Assembly (NCBI RefSeq): GCF_030272615.1
Contig: NC_081406.1
Location: 395,894,439-395,954,438 of the forward strand
Direction: 5' to 3'
DNA length: 60,000 nucleotides
Source: Cryptomeria japonica
Lineage: Eukaryota; Streptophyta; Pinopsida; Cupressales; Cupressaceae
Part shown: piece after piece, positions 45,624 through 55,332 of the stretch
Layout: each line of letters starts with the position of its first letter
How positions within the stretch are numbered: the first letter of the stretch is position 1
The notes under the pieces: model-generated
What the model was told of the DNA's origin: nothing
Database searches by the model: none
What the model saw: only the letters and a program-made list of their open reading frames with translations
Program-made: the position numbers and the translations under genes

Positions 45624-45805
45624 CTTCGCCCTCCACCTTAGCCATTGCTTCCTTTTAGCTGGTGAAACTGGAACTTAGCCAACTTGATCGGGATGAAAGT
45701 AACTTTGGATGGTCCGACTAGTTGGACTGAAAATGAAAGCATGCTCGAACCGGACAAGAGTGATATACTAAGGAACACACCTTAGATCGAGGCCGCTGGA
45801 AGTTG

Positions 45806-47023
45806 TTAGCTAATCAACTTGCTTGCAAAGCGGCGTGAAAGCGCGAAGCCCCTAGGATCTGTACTCATTATCTTTTTACCCTTTCTCCTTACTAACCTTC
45901 CACTGTCGCTGCTGCTCTCCTCTTCATCACTTTGTTTCTTCTTTTTTTTTTGAGGAGATTCATGAACAGGTCTCTTTTCTACCATGCCACCTGCTCTTTG
46001 AGACAAATGAGGTCGTGAGCTTGACTGTTGCATCCCCATTTGATGTAGATCCCCTCTTTCAACTTGTCGGCCATGAACTTCTTCAAGTTTGGCCTCCTCC
46101 TCCTTCAAAATTAGCTTCAATTCATCAAATTTGTTCATAACAAAATCAATCTTAGCACAAAATGGAGAAAAATCCTTTATTGGATCATAACTTGGATCCA
46201 TTTTCTGAATTGCAGCCCATAACTTTCTGAAGATTATCCATTTCTCTTTCCTCCACTCCCGAGTCATGGGATCAAATTCATTTCTAATTATATCCTTAGG
46301 AAAGTTATGCTCATGAGGCAATAGACCTCCTTTTATTCTTGTCTTGATGATATTGTAAAACCCCTCAAGATCATTGTGTCTAGCTATGCTCACCCCTAAA
46401 TGATATGGTGCAAAGAATTTATCAAAATGTTGATATCCTCCTTTCAAAATCACAAAATAAGGGTTGATAGTATAATTAGGGAAAATTGTTCCTTTGCCTT
46501 TTCCTTTTAATTCCTTGTCATGAATGCACCCTATCTGCCACATTACCTCAGCAAAACCCATTCTCAAAGGAACGTTAAAAGGCAGTACACGTGGCTGTCC
46601 AGAGAAACCATAGATTCTGATAACAGTGCTTACAGGATAAGGGATAAAATCCCCCCAATTGTGCTCAATTCTGACAAATGGCAACCTCTCTTTGGGCCTT
46701 ACAAAATCATGCAGCTCCTTGGGGATCCTCGGTGGGTTTACTGCCAACCTTTGCCTCAACTTAGAAGCAAAGTTGTTGTCAAAACTTACAAAGCTAGCCT
46801 CCTGTCTATCACAAGACATATCCGTGCTCCAAAGCTGCACTGGAATCTCCTTATTATCAATTGTCCTTTTGAGGTTCATGGTACCTTCAAAGTAATCTGC
46901 ATTCCTAAACAGGAACGTATGCATGAGCAAGGAATACCAAAAGAATTTAGCACTAGCCACTTCATTTTTTAATATCCTGTAACCCCTTATGAATCTCATC
47001 TTCAAGGTATGGGGCGAAGTCAA
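45806..47023 (-). CDS. Retroelement-associated ORF, 405 aa, unknown function
   Basis: The longest open frame of the window. It has a folded-looking first 300 residues with many aromatic residues (for example NPYFVILKGGYQHFDKFF, WIIFRKLWAAIQKMDPSYDP), then a Gln/Ser-rich linker and a strongly basic C-terminus (KKKKKQSDEE, VRRKGKKI) that could be a nuclear signal or nucleic-acid-binding tail. The N-terminus is shifted: the original frame probably entered from upstream, because VVFDFAPYLEDEIHKGLQDI lies in another frame at 46965-47035. No known domain was recognised. Confidence 0.55.
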   Translation of the reverse strand: MTSPHTLKMRFIRGYRILKNEVASAKFFWYSLLMHTFLFRNADYFEGTMNLKRTIDNKEIPVQLWSTDMSCDRQEASFVSFDNNFASKLRQRLAVNPPRIPKELHDFVRPKERLPFVRIEHNWGDFIPYPVSTVIRIYGFSGQPRVLPFNVPLRMGFAEVMWQIGCIHDKELKGKGKGTIFPNYTINPYFVILKGGYQHFDKFFAPYHLGVSIARHNDLEGFYNIIKTRIKGGLLPHEHNFPKDIIRNEFDPMTREWRKEKWIIFRKLWAAIQKMDPSYDPIKDFSPFCAKIDFVMNKFDELKLILKEEEAKLEEVHGRQVERGDLHQMGMQQSSSRPHLSQRAGGMVEKRPVHESPQKKKKKQSDEEESSSDSGRLVRRKGKKIMSTDPRGFALSRRFASKLIS

Positions 47024-47073
47024 AAACCACTGTATAATCCGGATGTTGAATTTGCATGGCCATGTACATGAAA

Positions 47074-47706
47074 TCAGGTGGCATAATTGTAATTGGATTG
47101 AAACCCAATACCTAACACAGAGAAAAAGGTAGCCTGAAAATAGGGAGCAAAAGCACCAATAGGGAATGGCTCCTCTGAGCTAGGGCCAATGTGGTATTTT
47201 GTGTTTCCTGCTCTAGCCAAATGCATTGGAAGAAAATTACTTCTAATGAACTCCTTCATTTTATAGTATTCTGCTTTTAACTCATTTAGGTTTACTTGTA
47301 CCAGTTTCGTAGATGGTTCATATAGGTCAAAAAATCTCCTGGAATTCTTCCCTTCTGATGGTCAAAAAAATCTCTCCTTTATTTCCCCTAATAACCCTCG
47401 AGACAGGGTCATATTTGTTTGCAATAGCCTTGAGAAGGTCAGCATCCATGAAGACACCTGACATCACTAATTTACCAAATCATACTGCCAGGGACTGGAT
47501 AGTGGGGAATGCAAGTTCCTCTGTCCATACAATAATTTGAACATCTCTAATCCGGTCATTGGTATCTTAACATCTGCCAAGCGGTATGCTTTATTAGTTA
47601 ACCCTTCTCCTAGGGTTTTTCCACTCACAAATTTCTGCCCTTGGTATCTATCATTTGTTGAGGACTTCAATTGATCCAAAAAATCATCATAAAGATTCAT
47701 TTTCAT
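47074..47706 (-). pseudogene. Broken N-terminal part of the 405-aa ORF
   Basis: Two frames (47706-47467 and 47259-47074), with translatable sequence between them broken by stops, precede the 405-aa ORF in the same direction. They start MKMNLYDDFLDQLKSS and include KAEYYKMKEFIRSNFLP and SVLGIGFQSN. Together with 45806-47023 they suggest an original protein of about 600 residues, now frameshifted. Confidence 0.5.
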
Positions 47707-49140
47707 GTATTCAGTCTGTCCTGAATGTTTTTCGTGAGGGAGCCATCTTTTGAACTAAGGTTTTCTACTACAGCTTCAAATTGAGAAGAAAAAGACTAGG
47801 ACTAACACAAGATTTAAATTACAACAGTAATTTAAGCAAATTTCACTTTTCTTTGTTAAGCTTCTAACCCTAGAACAATTTGAAACTCTTTTCCTACAAT
47901 TTTGTGCACAATTTATAACATCAATTGCTTCAAGACAGATGAAAGAGCTCAGACGAACTTACTGTTTCGATTACACCAGAGGGATAGCAATTCTGTGTTG
48001 CAAGAAATCGTCTCAATCCTCTTCAACTGTAGGAATGTCTTCTGGATCACTATGAAATTATTTACGAATCAAAAATAGCTTTTAAGAGTACTTTTATTAC
48101 TACCTGGAATGAAACGCCAATGTCTCATCTACCATTACTACTCGCGCGAGCGAAACAACGACTCTAACTTGCATTTGAAAAGTTTAAAACCTGACCGTCG
48201 ATCATCTTTCAAGCTGGCCAATCTCACGGACCAAACCAGTCAATTTGACATTTACCCTCCAATGTGGCAAGCGGGTCCACCCTTGGCATGATGTGGCATA
48301 TCCAACTCATCGCTTGTTTCACCATTTTCAGTGACCCCACCATCGACTTTCCTTGGCTCGCCATGTGGCATCATCTCGTGATGCCGCGATCCATAATCTC
48401 CTCGCATCTCTCGATCGTGGGGTCATGAAAACCGTTGGATCTGCTCTCTGTTTACTTTCCAACTGCATCGGTCACTTATCAATGGCTGCTAACTCCTGAG
48501 CATTTCTTAGACCAGAATTAAAACATCACCGTTCGATATAAGCACGTGCAGAAACATTCATCTTTAGTAACTCAGGTTTTCCCTGTTGGGAACCGGTAAT
48601 ATTAAAAATTTGAAAAGTCAAACCGCCGGCTCACCCTTCTCTGCCGATAACACGTGGCATCATCTCATGATGCCACGGTCTTTATCGTCCTTGCACTTCC
48701 GACCACGGGGAAGCGCGGACCATCAAGTCTGTCCTGCCTTTATCAACCGGTCGAAGAATTAAAATTTTTGGACTTAGGAAAATTTGATGGGCGTGGGCAC
48801 AAATATTGAAATGGGATTGACCACAGGGAAAATTTTCGTGCAACTTTAGGAAAATCATTAGATGGACTGGTCTAACACAACTTAGCGCTTAGGAAATAAA
48901 ATGGCCCCGCCAATGGTAACCAACCCTTGGCTTAAGTGGAAAAGGTAACGACGGAACATAACAGGCTCAAGGTTTTTCTTTTATATCAAGAATTAATTAG
49001 AAATCACAATCCCTAAAACCCTAAACCTTGAAACCTTGGCAGAAGGTAAAATAAATCCAGAAAAACCAAAATTTACCCAGTGACCAAAATTTTGCAAGAC
49101 ATAATTTTAGGTCCTATCGGACGCAAATTAGCTGGGAACA
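47707..49140. other. Sequence upstream of the ORF block
   Basis: No domain was seen on the - strand. In the large-LTR model this is transcribed leader between U3 and the ORFs. It includes two copies of GTGGCATCATCTC(G/A)TGATGCC near 48365 and 48655, an 8-bp-arm palindrome-like motif. Confidence 0.35.
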
Positions 49141-50400
49141 CAATGTAGGTCTGAAAATCGATTTTTCCAACTAGCTATGGAGTCACATAAGTCTGAAAAA
49201 TGGTATGCTTCAGGTCTGAAAAAAATATCAGCAAGTCACAACAATGGCAGCATCACCCAAGGAAGAAAATCACCAAAAATGGAGGGTAAAACCTCTCAAA
49301 CATGTAATTGCCCTCTTCCAAAAAAATCGCCACCTTCACCAAAAATCGCACAAGTCTGAAAATCTGCAACTTCACTCTCCAATGGCAGCCAATAAAAATC
49401 ACTGTGGGCTGGGAAATGAAGAAAAATAACAATAAAATCAACCTTCAACCCAATGTGTCACTTGTACACTTTACCAAAAATCGCTAGCTGGAGGAAAAAT
49501 CGCCCTTTCAAACATACACTTGGCAAATATAATGATAAAATAAGGCTGGGATCTCTCCTCTTAAACTTGCTTTCACCATCAACTTTCACCACACAAGCAA
49601 TGTGGGTTAAAAAACTTATTCTTATACTTGCCTGGCAAAAATCGATTTGCTTCTAGAAGGTTAAAATCATTAAATGCTTATTGCAAATCGTTTATTAATT
49701 GTTTGTTATTTTTAAATAATCGTTGCTTTTCATCAAAAACAATTAAATGAGGCTCATTTGTTAAAATATTTCAAAATTTAAATTAAAATGGCCAATTGGG
49801 GAAAATCAATTTAAGTAGGGATAAAAAAAAATCCCACTAAAATCATAAAAAAATCGTCAAAATTATCCCCTTAAGGGAAAATTGATCCTATTAGGGATAA
49901 AAATCCCTATCAAAATTCATCAACGTACACAAAATTGGGTCCAGGGGAAAATCGATCTGAGTCTGGAATGAATATTCCAATTAAAACTGTCATTTAGCAC
50001 AAAAATGCCCCTGGTGGAAAATCGACCCTAGTCTGGACATTCATCCAGACACAAAATCATCAAAATAACCCTCAGTGGAAAATCGTCTAGGGTTTGGAAT
50101 GAATATCCGCATAGAAATCCACAAAATCTTGTCACAAAAGGCTTGGTGGAAAATCGATCCAGGTATGGAGTCATCACAAACATCAGCTGCAACCTTATCC
50201 ATACTCTCAGTGGAAAAATGAAGGTGGGGAAAATCGACCCTAGTATGGATTCTCAATGGTGGAAAAATGGGGCAAGTCTGGATTCCAAGGGGAATCCGTG
50301 TCCAGTCTGGATTTTGAGTGGTAAAAATCATGGGTAGTCAAGAATATGAGGGGAAAAGCACCTCTAGTGTGGAATTTTGACCTTTTAACTATTAGAATAT
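49141..50400. repeat. Diverged repeats in U3 of the Tat-like LTR
   Basis: The phrase GGAAAATCGA(T/C)C followed by TAGTCTGGA recurs six or more times between about 49940 and 50300 at spacing of roughly 60-75 bp. One unit contains a perfect inverted repeat GTCTGGA/TCCAGAC at 50031-50050. A related GTCTGAAAA phrase recurs at 49150-49360. Confidence 0.65.
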
Positions 50401-50886
50401 GGATTTTCATCCGGAAAATAATGATTTTTCCACTCAAAAATCACTAGGAAACTTCAAAACTCAATAAAACTCATTTGGACTTGGGCAAATCCACCAAAAA
50501 CTTGAGCGAAAAAATAAGGAAACCTATTGGGATAAAGCGCAAAATCAACTGAATAACTTCCTAGGAGCGAGAAAACAACTCCAAAAGGTCTTGAAATACC
50601 TTAGCACTTTAAAATCACCGACGTGGACGTTCAAAAACACGTTAACGCTCAAAGGGTCTACACAGAGACAAAACTAGGATCATTTAAAATCTCAACTTTA
50701 CATGCTTGATCCTATCACTTTAAAAAATCCTAAACGACACTAGGCATGATCAAAACTCCGAGACTTGGGCACGGGAAACTCAAAATTGCCCACTAAGCTG
50801 CCAAAACCCTAACCTAACCAACGCGGAAAGCAGGAAAAGAGGGGGTCCCCGTTTGCAATGAGGCGATGTGTGAAAAGGTCACAACA

Positions 50887-52012
50887 CTACCATGCTTCCA
50901 ATTAGGGTCTTTCCTTTGTGGTTCAGATATATCAAAAAATGAAAACCCTATATTATTGAGACTAAAAAAAAAAAACATAAGGGTTAATTGAAAAATGCAA
51001 CAGAAATACTAATGAAAGAAAGAAAATAGAAGAATGTGAAAGATAAAACACAAGGATTCAAAGATACAAATAAATAAAACAAAAGGTTTAACTTATTCTT
51101 TTTTAGCTATTAAATTTTACAATTTATAAAATTGAAATCTCAAACATCAAACTATGAAATGTAAAGAAGAAGGGAGGAGAAGACAACAAGACAAAAAATG
51201 AAGAATTTTAGCTTACCTTGACTTGGTGTATTCTCCTTGGCATAGTCCATTGTCAATCCAACCCTTTCCCTGGCAGAAGAATGTTCAGTTCCTTGGAAGA
51301 TAAAAATGAAACTAAGTAGAATGAAAATAGTTTGAAAGCAAATGGGCAATTGAAAATAAGGTCAAAAATAACAAGTGAGTGTTTTTAAGTCTTTAGTGGC
51401 CTGTAAGGTTTTGCATTTGATGTGTTTTTAAATTTTACTTTCTATTATTATTATTTTCTAAGTTAATGTTTTATTGCTGGGTGCTGGCCCTGCTGACTCG
51501 CAAAGGCCAGCATTAGGACTTGCAAGTTTGCAAAGACCTGTGGGTGTAGGTTTTGGGCTTGGTAGGGTTGTGAGTCCATGCCTTTGATTCATTGGGGGTT
51601 GCATTTGACCCAGACTTGCGAATCCAAGCAAGGACCTGATGAGTTCCATTATTATGATGTAGTGTAACTACCAAGAAGTGTTATATCTTCTCTCTGTCTT
51701 TTTACTATTCTTTAATAGTGACATGGGAAATTGTTACCTTTATTCTTCTCTGATGAAATGCATCATATCTTATACCAAAGAACTTGAGCTACGTTAACTA
51801 AACAATGGAACTCTATACAAAAGCTAAAATCTTCTCCCTTGCGCAAAGAGTGAAAGAATTTGAGTTACTTTGTGTTTGTATGGGCTCTATCATCCATATA
51901 TGTTTGTCATACAAGTAGGCATGTATGACAAGTGGTTGTTGAAAATCAAAATTATTCAAGTTCATGCATATTTGCTTGGAGTTAATTGAGTTTCCACATT
52001 GATTGAATTCAG
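50887..52012. other. Last part of intron 3
   Basis: No gene or element boundary was recognised after the LTR end. It contains a more GC-rich patch at 51475-51640 of unknown origin. Confidence 0.4.
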
Positions 52013-52174
52013 GCATACCATTGTCTGGTAAAGTTAATAGTTTGTCGAATATTGAGGATGGTGACAGAATGACAGAATATGAGCATACATGTCTGGCTGC
52101 TGATATCAGTGATAAAAATATCAATGAATCTAAAACAGAGAAAGTGATTAATATCCCTGAGGTGTCACAAAATG
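52013..52174 (+). CDS. Bromodomain protein, exon 4
   Basis: This 162-nt exon lies after a CAG acceptor (52010-52012) and before an ATG|GTAAAA donor at 52175. It enters in phase 1, completing the Gly codon begun in exon 3, and leaves in phase 1. The encoded segment (IPLSGKVNSLSNIEDGDRM and onward) is hydrophilic and matches no domain I know. It lies 32.9 kb from exon 3. Assignment rests on continuous phase, a good acceptor, and two further in-phase exons close behind. Confidence 0.7.
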
Positions 52175-52296
52175 GTAAAAAAGTTGCACTTATTTACAGT
52201 AGTTACTCTTTTGTATATGGTGTTTTTTTTTTTACAAAACACAATGCTGTATTATCTTCTCTAAATTTGACATCCTTGTTTCTCCGCTTTCAACAG

Positions 52297-52527
52297 TAAA
52301 TACAAACACTGGGAATATGGATATTCAAAGAAGTCCCCAGCATGATGCCTTTGAAAAAATGGAAATGCCTCGCAGTAGTGATGATTCAGGATACCAAAGG
52401 TCTCAGATGGATGATATGATCAAGAAAAAGGGAATAAAGTTTGTGATAAAAAATCCAATGTCTGTACAGTTTTCTGAAGAAAACACAAGCATTGGAAGGA
52501 ATGCCATCCCAGAATGCATATCAGTTG
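52297..52527 (+). CDS. Bromodomain protein, exon 5
   Basis: This 231-nt exon follows the acceptor TTTCAACAG (ending 52296) after a 122-bp intron and ends before the donor GTAATT at 52528. The phase-1 join gives SQNVNTNTGNMDIQRSPQ. The product is Ser/Lys-rich and disordered-looking and includes KKKGIKFVIKNP, a basic stretch similar in style to the two basic motifs of exon 1. No catalytic domain is visible. It was chosen because the frame is open throughout and both splice sites fit the neighbours. Confidence 0.72.
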
Positions 52528-53034
52528 GTAATTTTATTCTCTTACTATTTATTTCTGTCTAATTCCAATGGTTTGACATTTTTTTCTATATTGAATAAAA
52601 AATTTGATATGATATAACAACAAGAAGGTTGAATATGAAATCTAGAGTATTTGCTAGGAAATTATCGTTGATTTCTCTCAACTTTGAACAATGGTTTTGA
52701 TGTTGGAATATATGAATGAAAATTAGTTCAGTTTCAAACTGGCAATCTTTGCTACGTGATTGTGGATTGCTCAGCTGGATAAGCCTATATTTATCTGGAC
52801 TACCATTTTAGGGATTTTTTGTCTTCCAAAATCAACATTCAAATACACAGAGAAATGATATAGAAACATTTCCTGAAGATTTATTTTATGACAATTTATA
52901 ACACGTAAATTTGAAATTAAAATTTGTATTTTTTGTACTCGTTTTGTGTTTGCTTTCTCGGTCTCTGCAGTGGACAGTATTAATACATTCTGTTTATTTC
53001 TAAGACATTTTGTGCTATTATATTTTCTTGCAAG

Positions 53035-53170
53035 GCTCAGACTTGGAAAACTCACACAAAGGGATGGATGATGAATTCGGACCAAAGCTAGTGGATTCTG
53101 ATACATTTTCCCCCGAAGGAACACAGCAGAAGGATCTAGGCTTTAAAATGAGGTCACACCGTTGGCAGAG
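53035..53170 (+). CDS. Bromodomain protein, exon 6
   Basis: This 136-nt exon lies after TTGCAAG (ending 53034) and before AGAG|GTAAAA (donor 53171). It enters in phase 1 and leaves in phase 2. The encoded segment is acidic then basic (SDLENSHKGMDDEFG, then KMRSHRWQR) with no known domain. Intron 5 before it is 507 bp. Confidence 0.7.
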
Positions 53171-54532
53171 GTAAAAATATCTCACCCTTTTTTTGAGAAT
53201 GATGCTTCTCACATTAATTCAAAGCTGCTGGCTGTAATACAATAGTCTGAAATGAACTTATCTTTGATGAACCCAAGTCTGCTGAGGCCTCACAGTCCTA
53301 GCTGGTAACATATTGATATGCTTGGCAAGAGTTTTAGGAAGTATTTGTTAATAAACATAAAAGAAGGTAATAGTTCTCATGTGTTCATCTAAGTCTCGTT
53401 TGAAGCCTTTGGCAGAAGTTTTGTTAGATCTTTTTTCGTAAGGCACTATTGTTTAGCTTGAACTGTTCAGTACATAAGTAATTTGTCCATCTAATTATTA
53501 TATAAAGGTTCCTATAGAATTCTATGGGCAATCCATCTATAATCCAACTGATTTTCTAATTGCAATATAAGAGGTAGATTGGTATGGTACTTTAATTATC
53601 CTATGTTACCGGTTTGGCCTTTGCTACACCCAATTCGGGTTGGGTTTGCACTGGGTCCAGATTTGGGGCCAATTTTAGAAATTCTGTGGTGTTATGTATG
53701 AAACATTGCAGGTTCATCCCAGATGGAGCTGTGCAAACCGGAGAAGAACTTAGGAAAAAAAATTGCATGCCCTAACGAACCCTCTTCAGTTGTGTTTAAA
53801 ATTTTTCAAAATCTCTAATTCTTTTCAGAAAAGACTAGGCACGTGCTAGTTGGAGAAATTAACTGATCAAACTCTTCTTTGAGAGCTCTAGCTAGTCATA
53901 GTTGGCAACATCTTACTCCCTTCAAAAATCACATTCACAGGAAATGATATTTGTTAATAATATTATTATTGATTATTAGCAGATGTTATTTCCAGGATGT
54001 TAAACACAGTCTGTCATATCAGTCTGATAATATTTATTAGTAATACTAATATTTGTAAATATTATGTTAAAATTAATAATATTTGAATATTATGTATGTT
54101 AATTAATTCAAATATTTATTAATAATATTTATATATTATGTATATTTAATTAATTTAAATATATATTAATTATTAACATTAATTTTATTTAAATATTTTT
54201 AGTATATTATAATATTATAAATTCATTTTATTGATATAATAATATTGTATAAATCCTTTAAATACATTAAATATATTAGGAAATATGTATTATTAATATG
54301 CTATTGGTTGTAAATATCTATATGTTTCTTATTTTTATATGTTTTTGTAAGTACAAACTCAAAACGAAGCCAACACCCAAATATTTTTTGATCAAACATG
54401 TGAATTGAACCAGTGAACCCAAACCAGTACCAAGACTGGTAACTTAGCTTTAAATAAGTGACAGATTAAAATGATATTTATGTTATAGTTTCTGGATTTG
54501 ACTATTTTATCGTTTCTCCATTCATGTTTCAG
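53171..54532 (+). other. Intron 6, with an AT-rich island
   Basis: The intron includes an AT-only-like block at 54000-54300 built of AATATTTATTAATAATATT-style words, likely a relic of an AT-rich LTR or hairpin element. Confidence 0.5.
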
Positions 54533-54558
54533 ATCATGTTCCATGATTCATCATCAAG
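54533..54558 (+). CDS. Possible 26-nt microexon 7 of bromodomain gene
   Basis: A 26-nt candidate exon lies between a good acceptor (CATGTTTCAG ending 54532) and a consensus donor (AAG|GTGAGT at 54559). It accepts the phase-2 end of exon 6 and reads RSCSMIHHQ, leaving in phase 1. Its shortness makes it uncertain, since a cryptic pair is possible. Later exons and the stop codon were not found. Confidence 0.45.
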
Positions 54559-54857
54559 GTGAGTAAGCTTGAAAAGAGAAATGGAAATTATAGTAGATCA
54601 AGCTGACTAAAAAGAGGAGGGGGGAAGGAGAGGCACAATATTTGAGGGATCTAAGGGGAGGAAGAGGGGAGAGAAGAGAAGAGAGAAAAAAGGAGGAAGG
54701 AAAAAACAACCAAAAGGAGACACCAAAATTGAAAAATTCAAAAAATCAATACAATTATACTATATATATAATGACAGAGAACAATATTGTATTACATAAG
54801 TTACAAGGATTAAGTAATTTTTTTATAAGATTACATAGATTACAATTTTAAAATATT
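54559..54857. other. Intronic sequence with purine-rich patch
   Basis: A GA-rich patch (54610-54720) follows the presumed exon 7 donor. Nothing coding was recognised. Confidence 0.4.
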
Positions 54858-54879
54858 TTATATGAAATTACCTGTTACA

Positions 54880-55332
54880 ATATACATAAATGACATAAGT
54901 ATATAAACATAAAAATGTATTAGCAAACATATACACAGGTTCATACGCAAACTGTTACACATACACATACGAAAACACATACACATGCACATGCCCATAC
55001 CTAAACAAGTACACAAATACATACCCACATACATATACAAGCATATGCACAGACACATACAAATGTACACATGTAATATATGAATAAACAAAAGAATATT
55101 GTATATACATAAATTGTAAATTCAACTAACATATAAACAAATATTGTAATATACAACTTATTTAATATACATGTTACACGTACATATACAATAATTGTAT
55201 AAACATTTAAATAATAATATGGCAATATATGATTATACATGCAAAAACATATAAAAAAACCCATGAAATTAAACACATTTATATGTATACATACATAAAC
55301 ATAAACATAAACACATACATACATACATATGT
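54880..55332. repeat. Microsatellite of ACATAC-type units
   Basis: A long imperfect run of CACATAC/ATACATA/AAACATA units. Antisense open frames here (Cys/Met/Tyr-rich) are translations of the repeat. Confidence 0.85.

Larger units (their letters stand above)
37410..50886 (-). mobile_element. 3'-truncated Tat/Ogre-like Ty3/Gypsy element
   Basis: On the - strand, 5' to 3': LTR start TGTTGTGACC at 50886; a set of sense ORFs of unknown function (47706-43842); LTR end ...GGGCACCAACA at 42614; a primer-binding-site-like TGGCGACTCTACGGGAGA; gag; protease; an RNase H; then the start of RT, where the element breaks off near 37410. The rest of RT, the second RNase H, integrase and the 3' LTR are missing. 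Either the 5' LTR is 8.3 kb and contains ORFs, or two related elements are nested. Family membership follows from the primer site, the extra RNase H and the large LTR. Confidence 0.7.
42614..50886 (-). repeat. Possible 8.3-kb 5' LTR containing ORFs
   Basis: The - strand start at 50886 (TGTTGTGACC) and end at 42614 (GGGCACCAACA) both look like LTR ends of one family. No other LTR start or primer site was found between them. Without the 3' LTR this cannot be proved, and the ORF block may instead belong to an older nested relative. Confidence 0.4.
19090..52012 (+). other. Intron 3 of bromodomain gene (32.9 kb)
   Basis: The intron starts GTTGTG and ends CAG. It separates the bromodomain core from the C-terminal exons and holds at least six retroelement insertions, three of them nested. 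It could in principle hide a small unrecognised exon, but the direct join keeps the frame. Confidence 0.65.

Noticed and set aside
54858-55324. Two Cys/Met/Tyr-rich antisense open frames
   Set aside because: They are translations of the ACATAC-type microsatellite.
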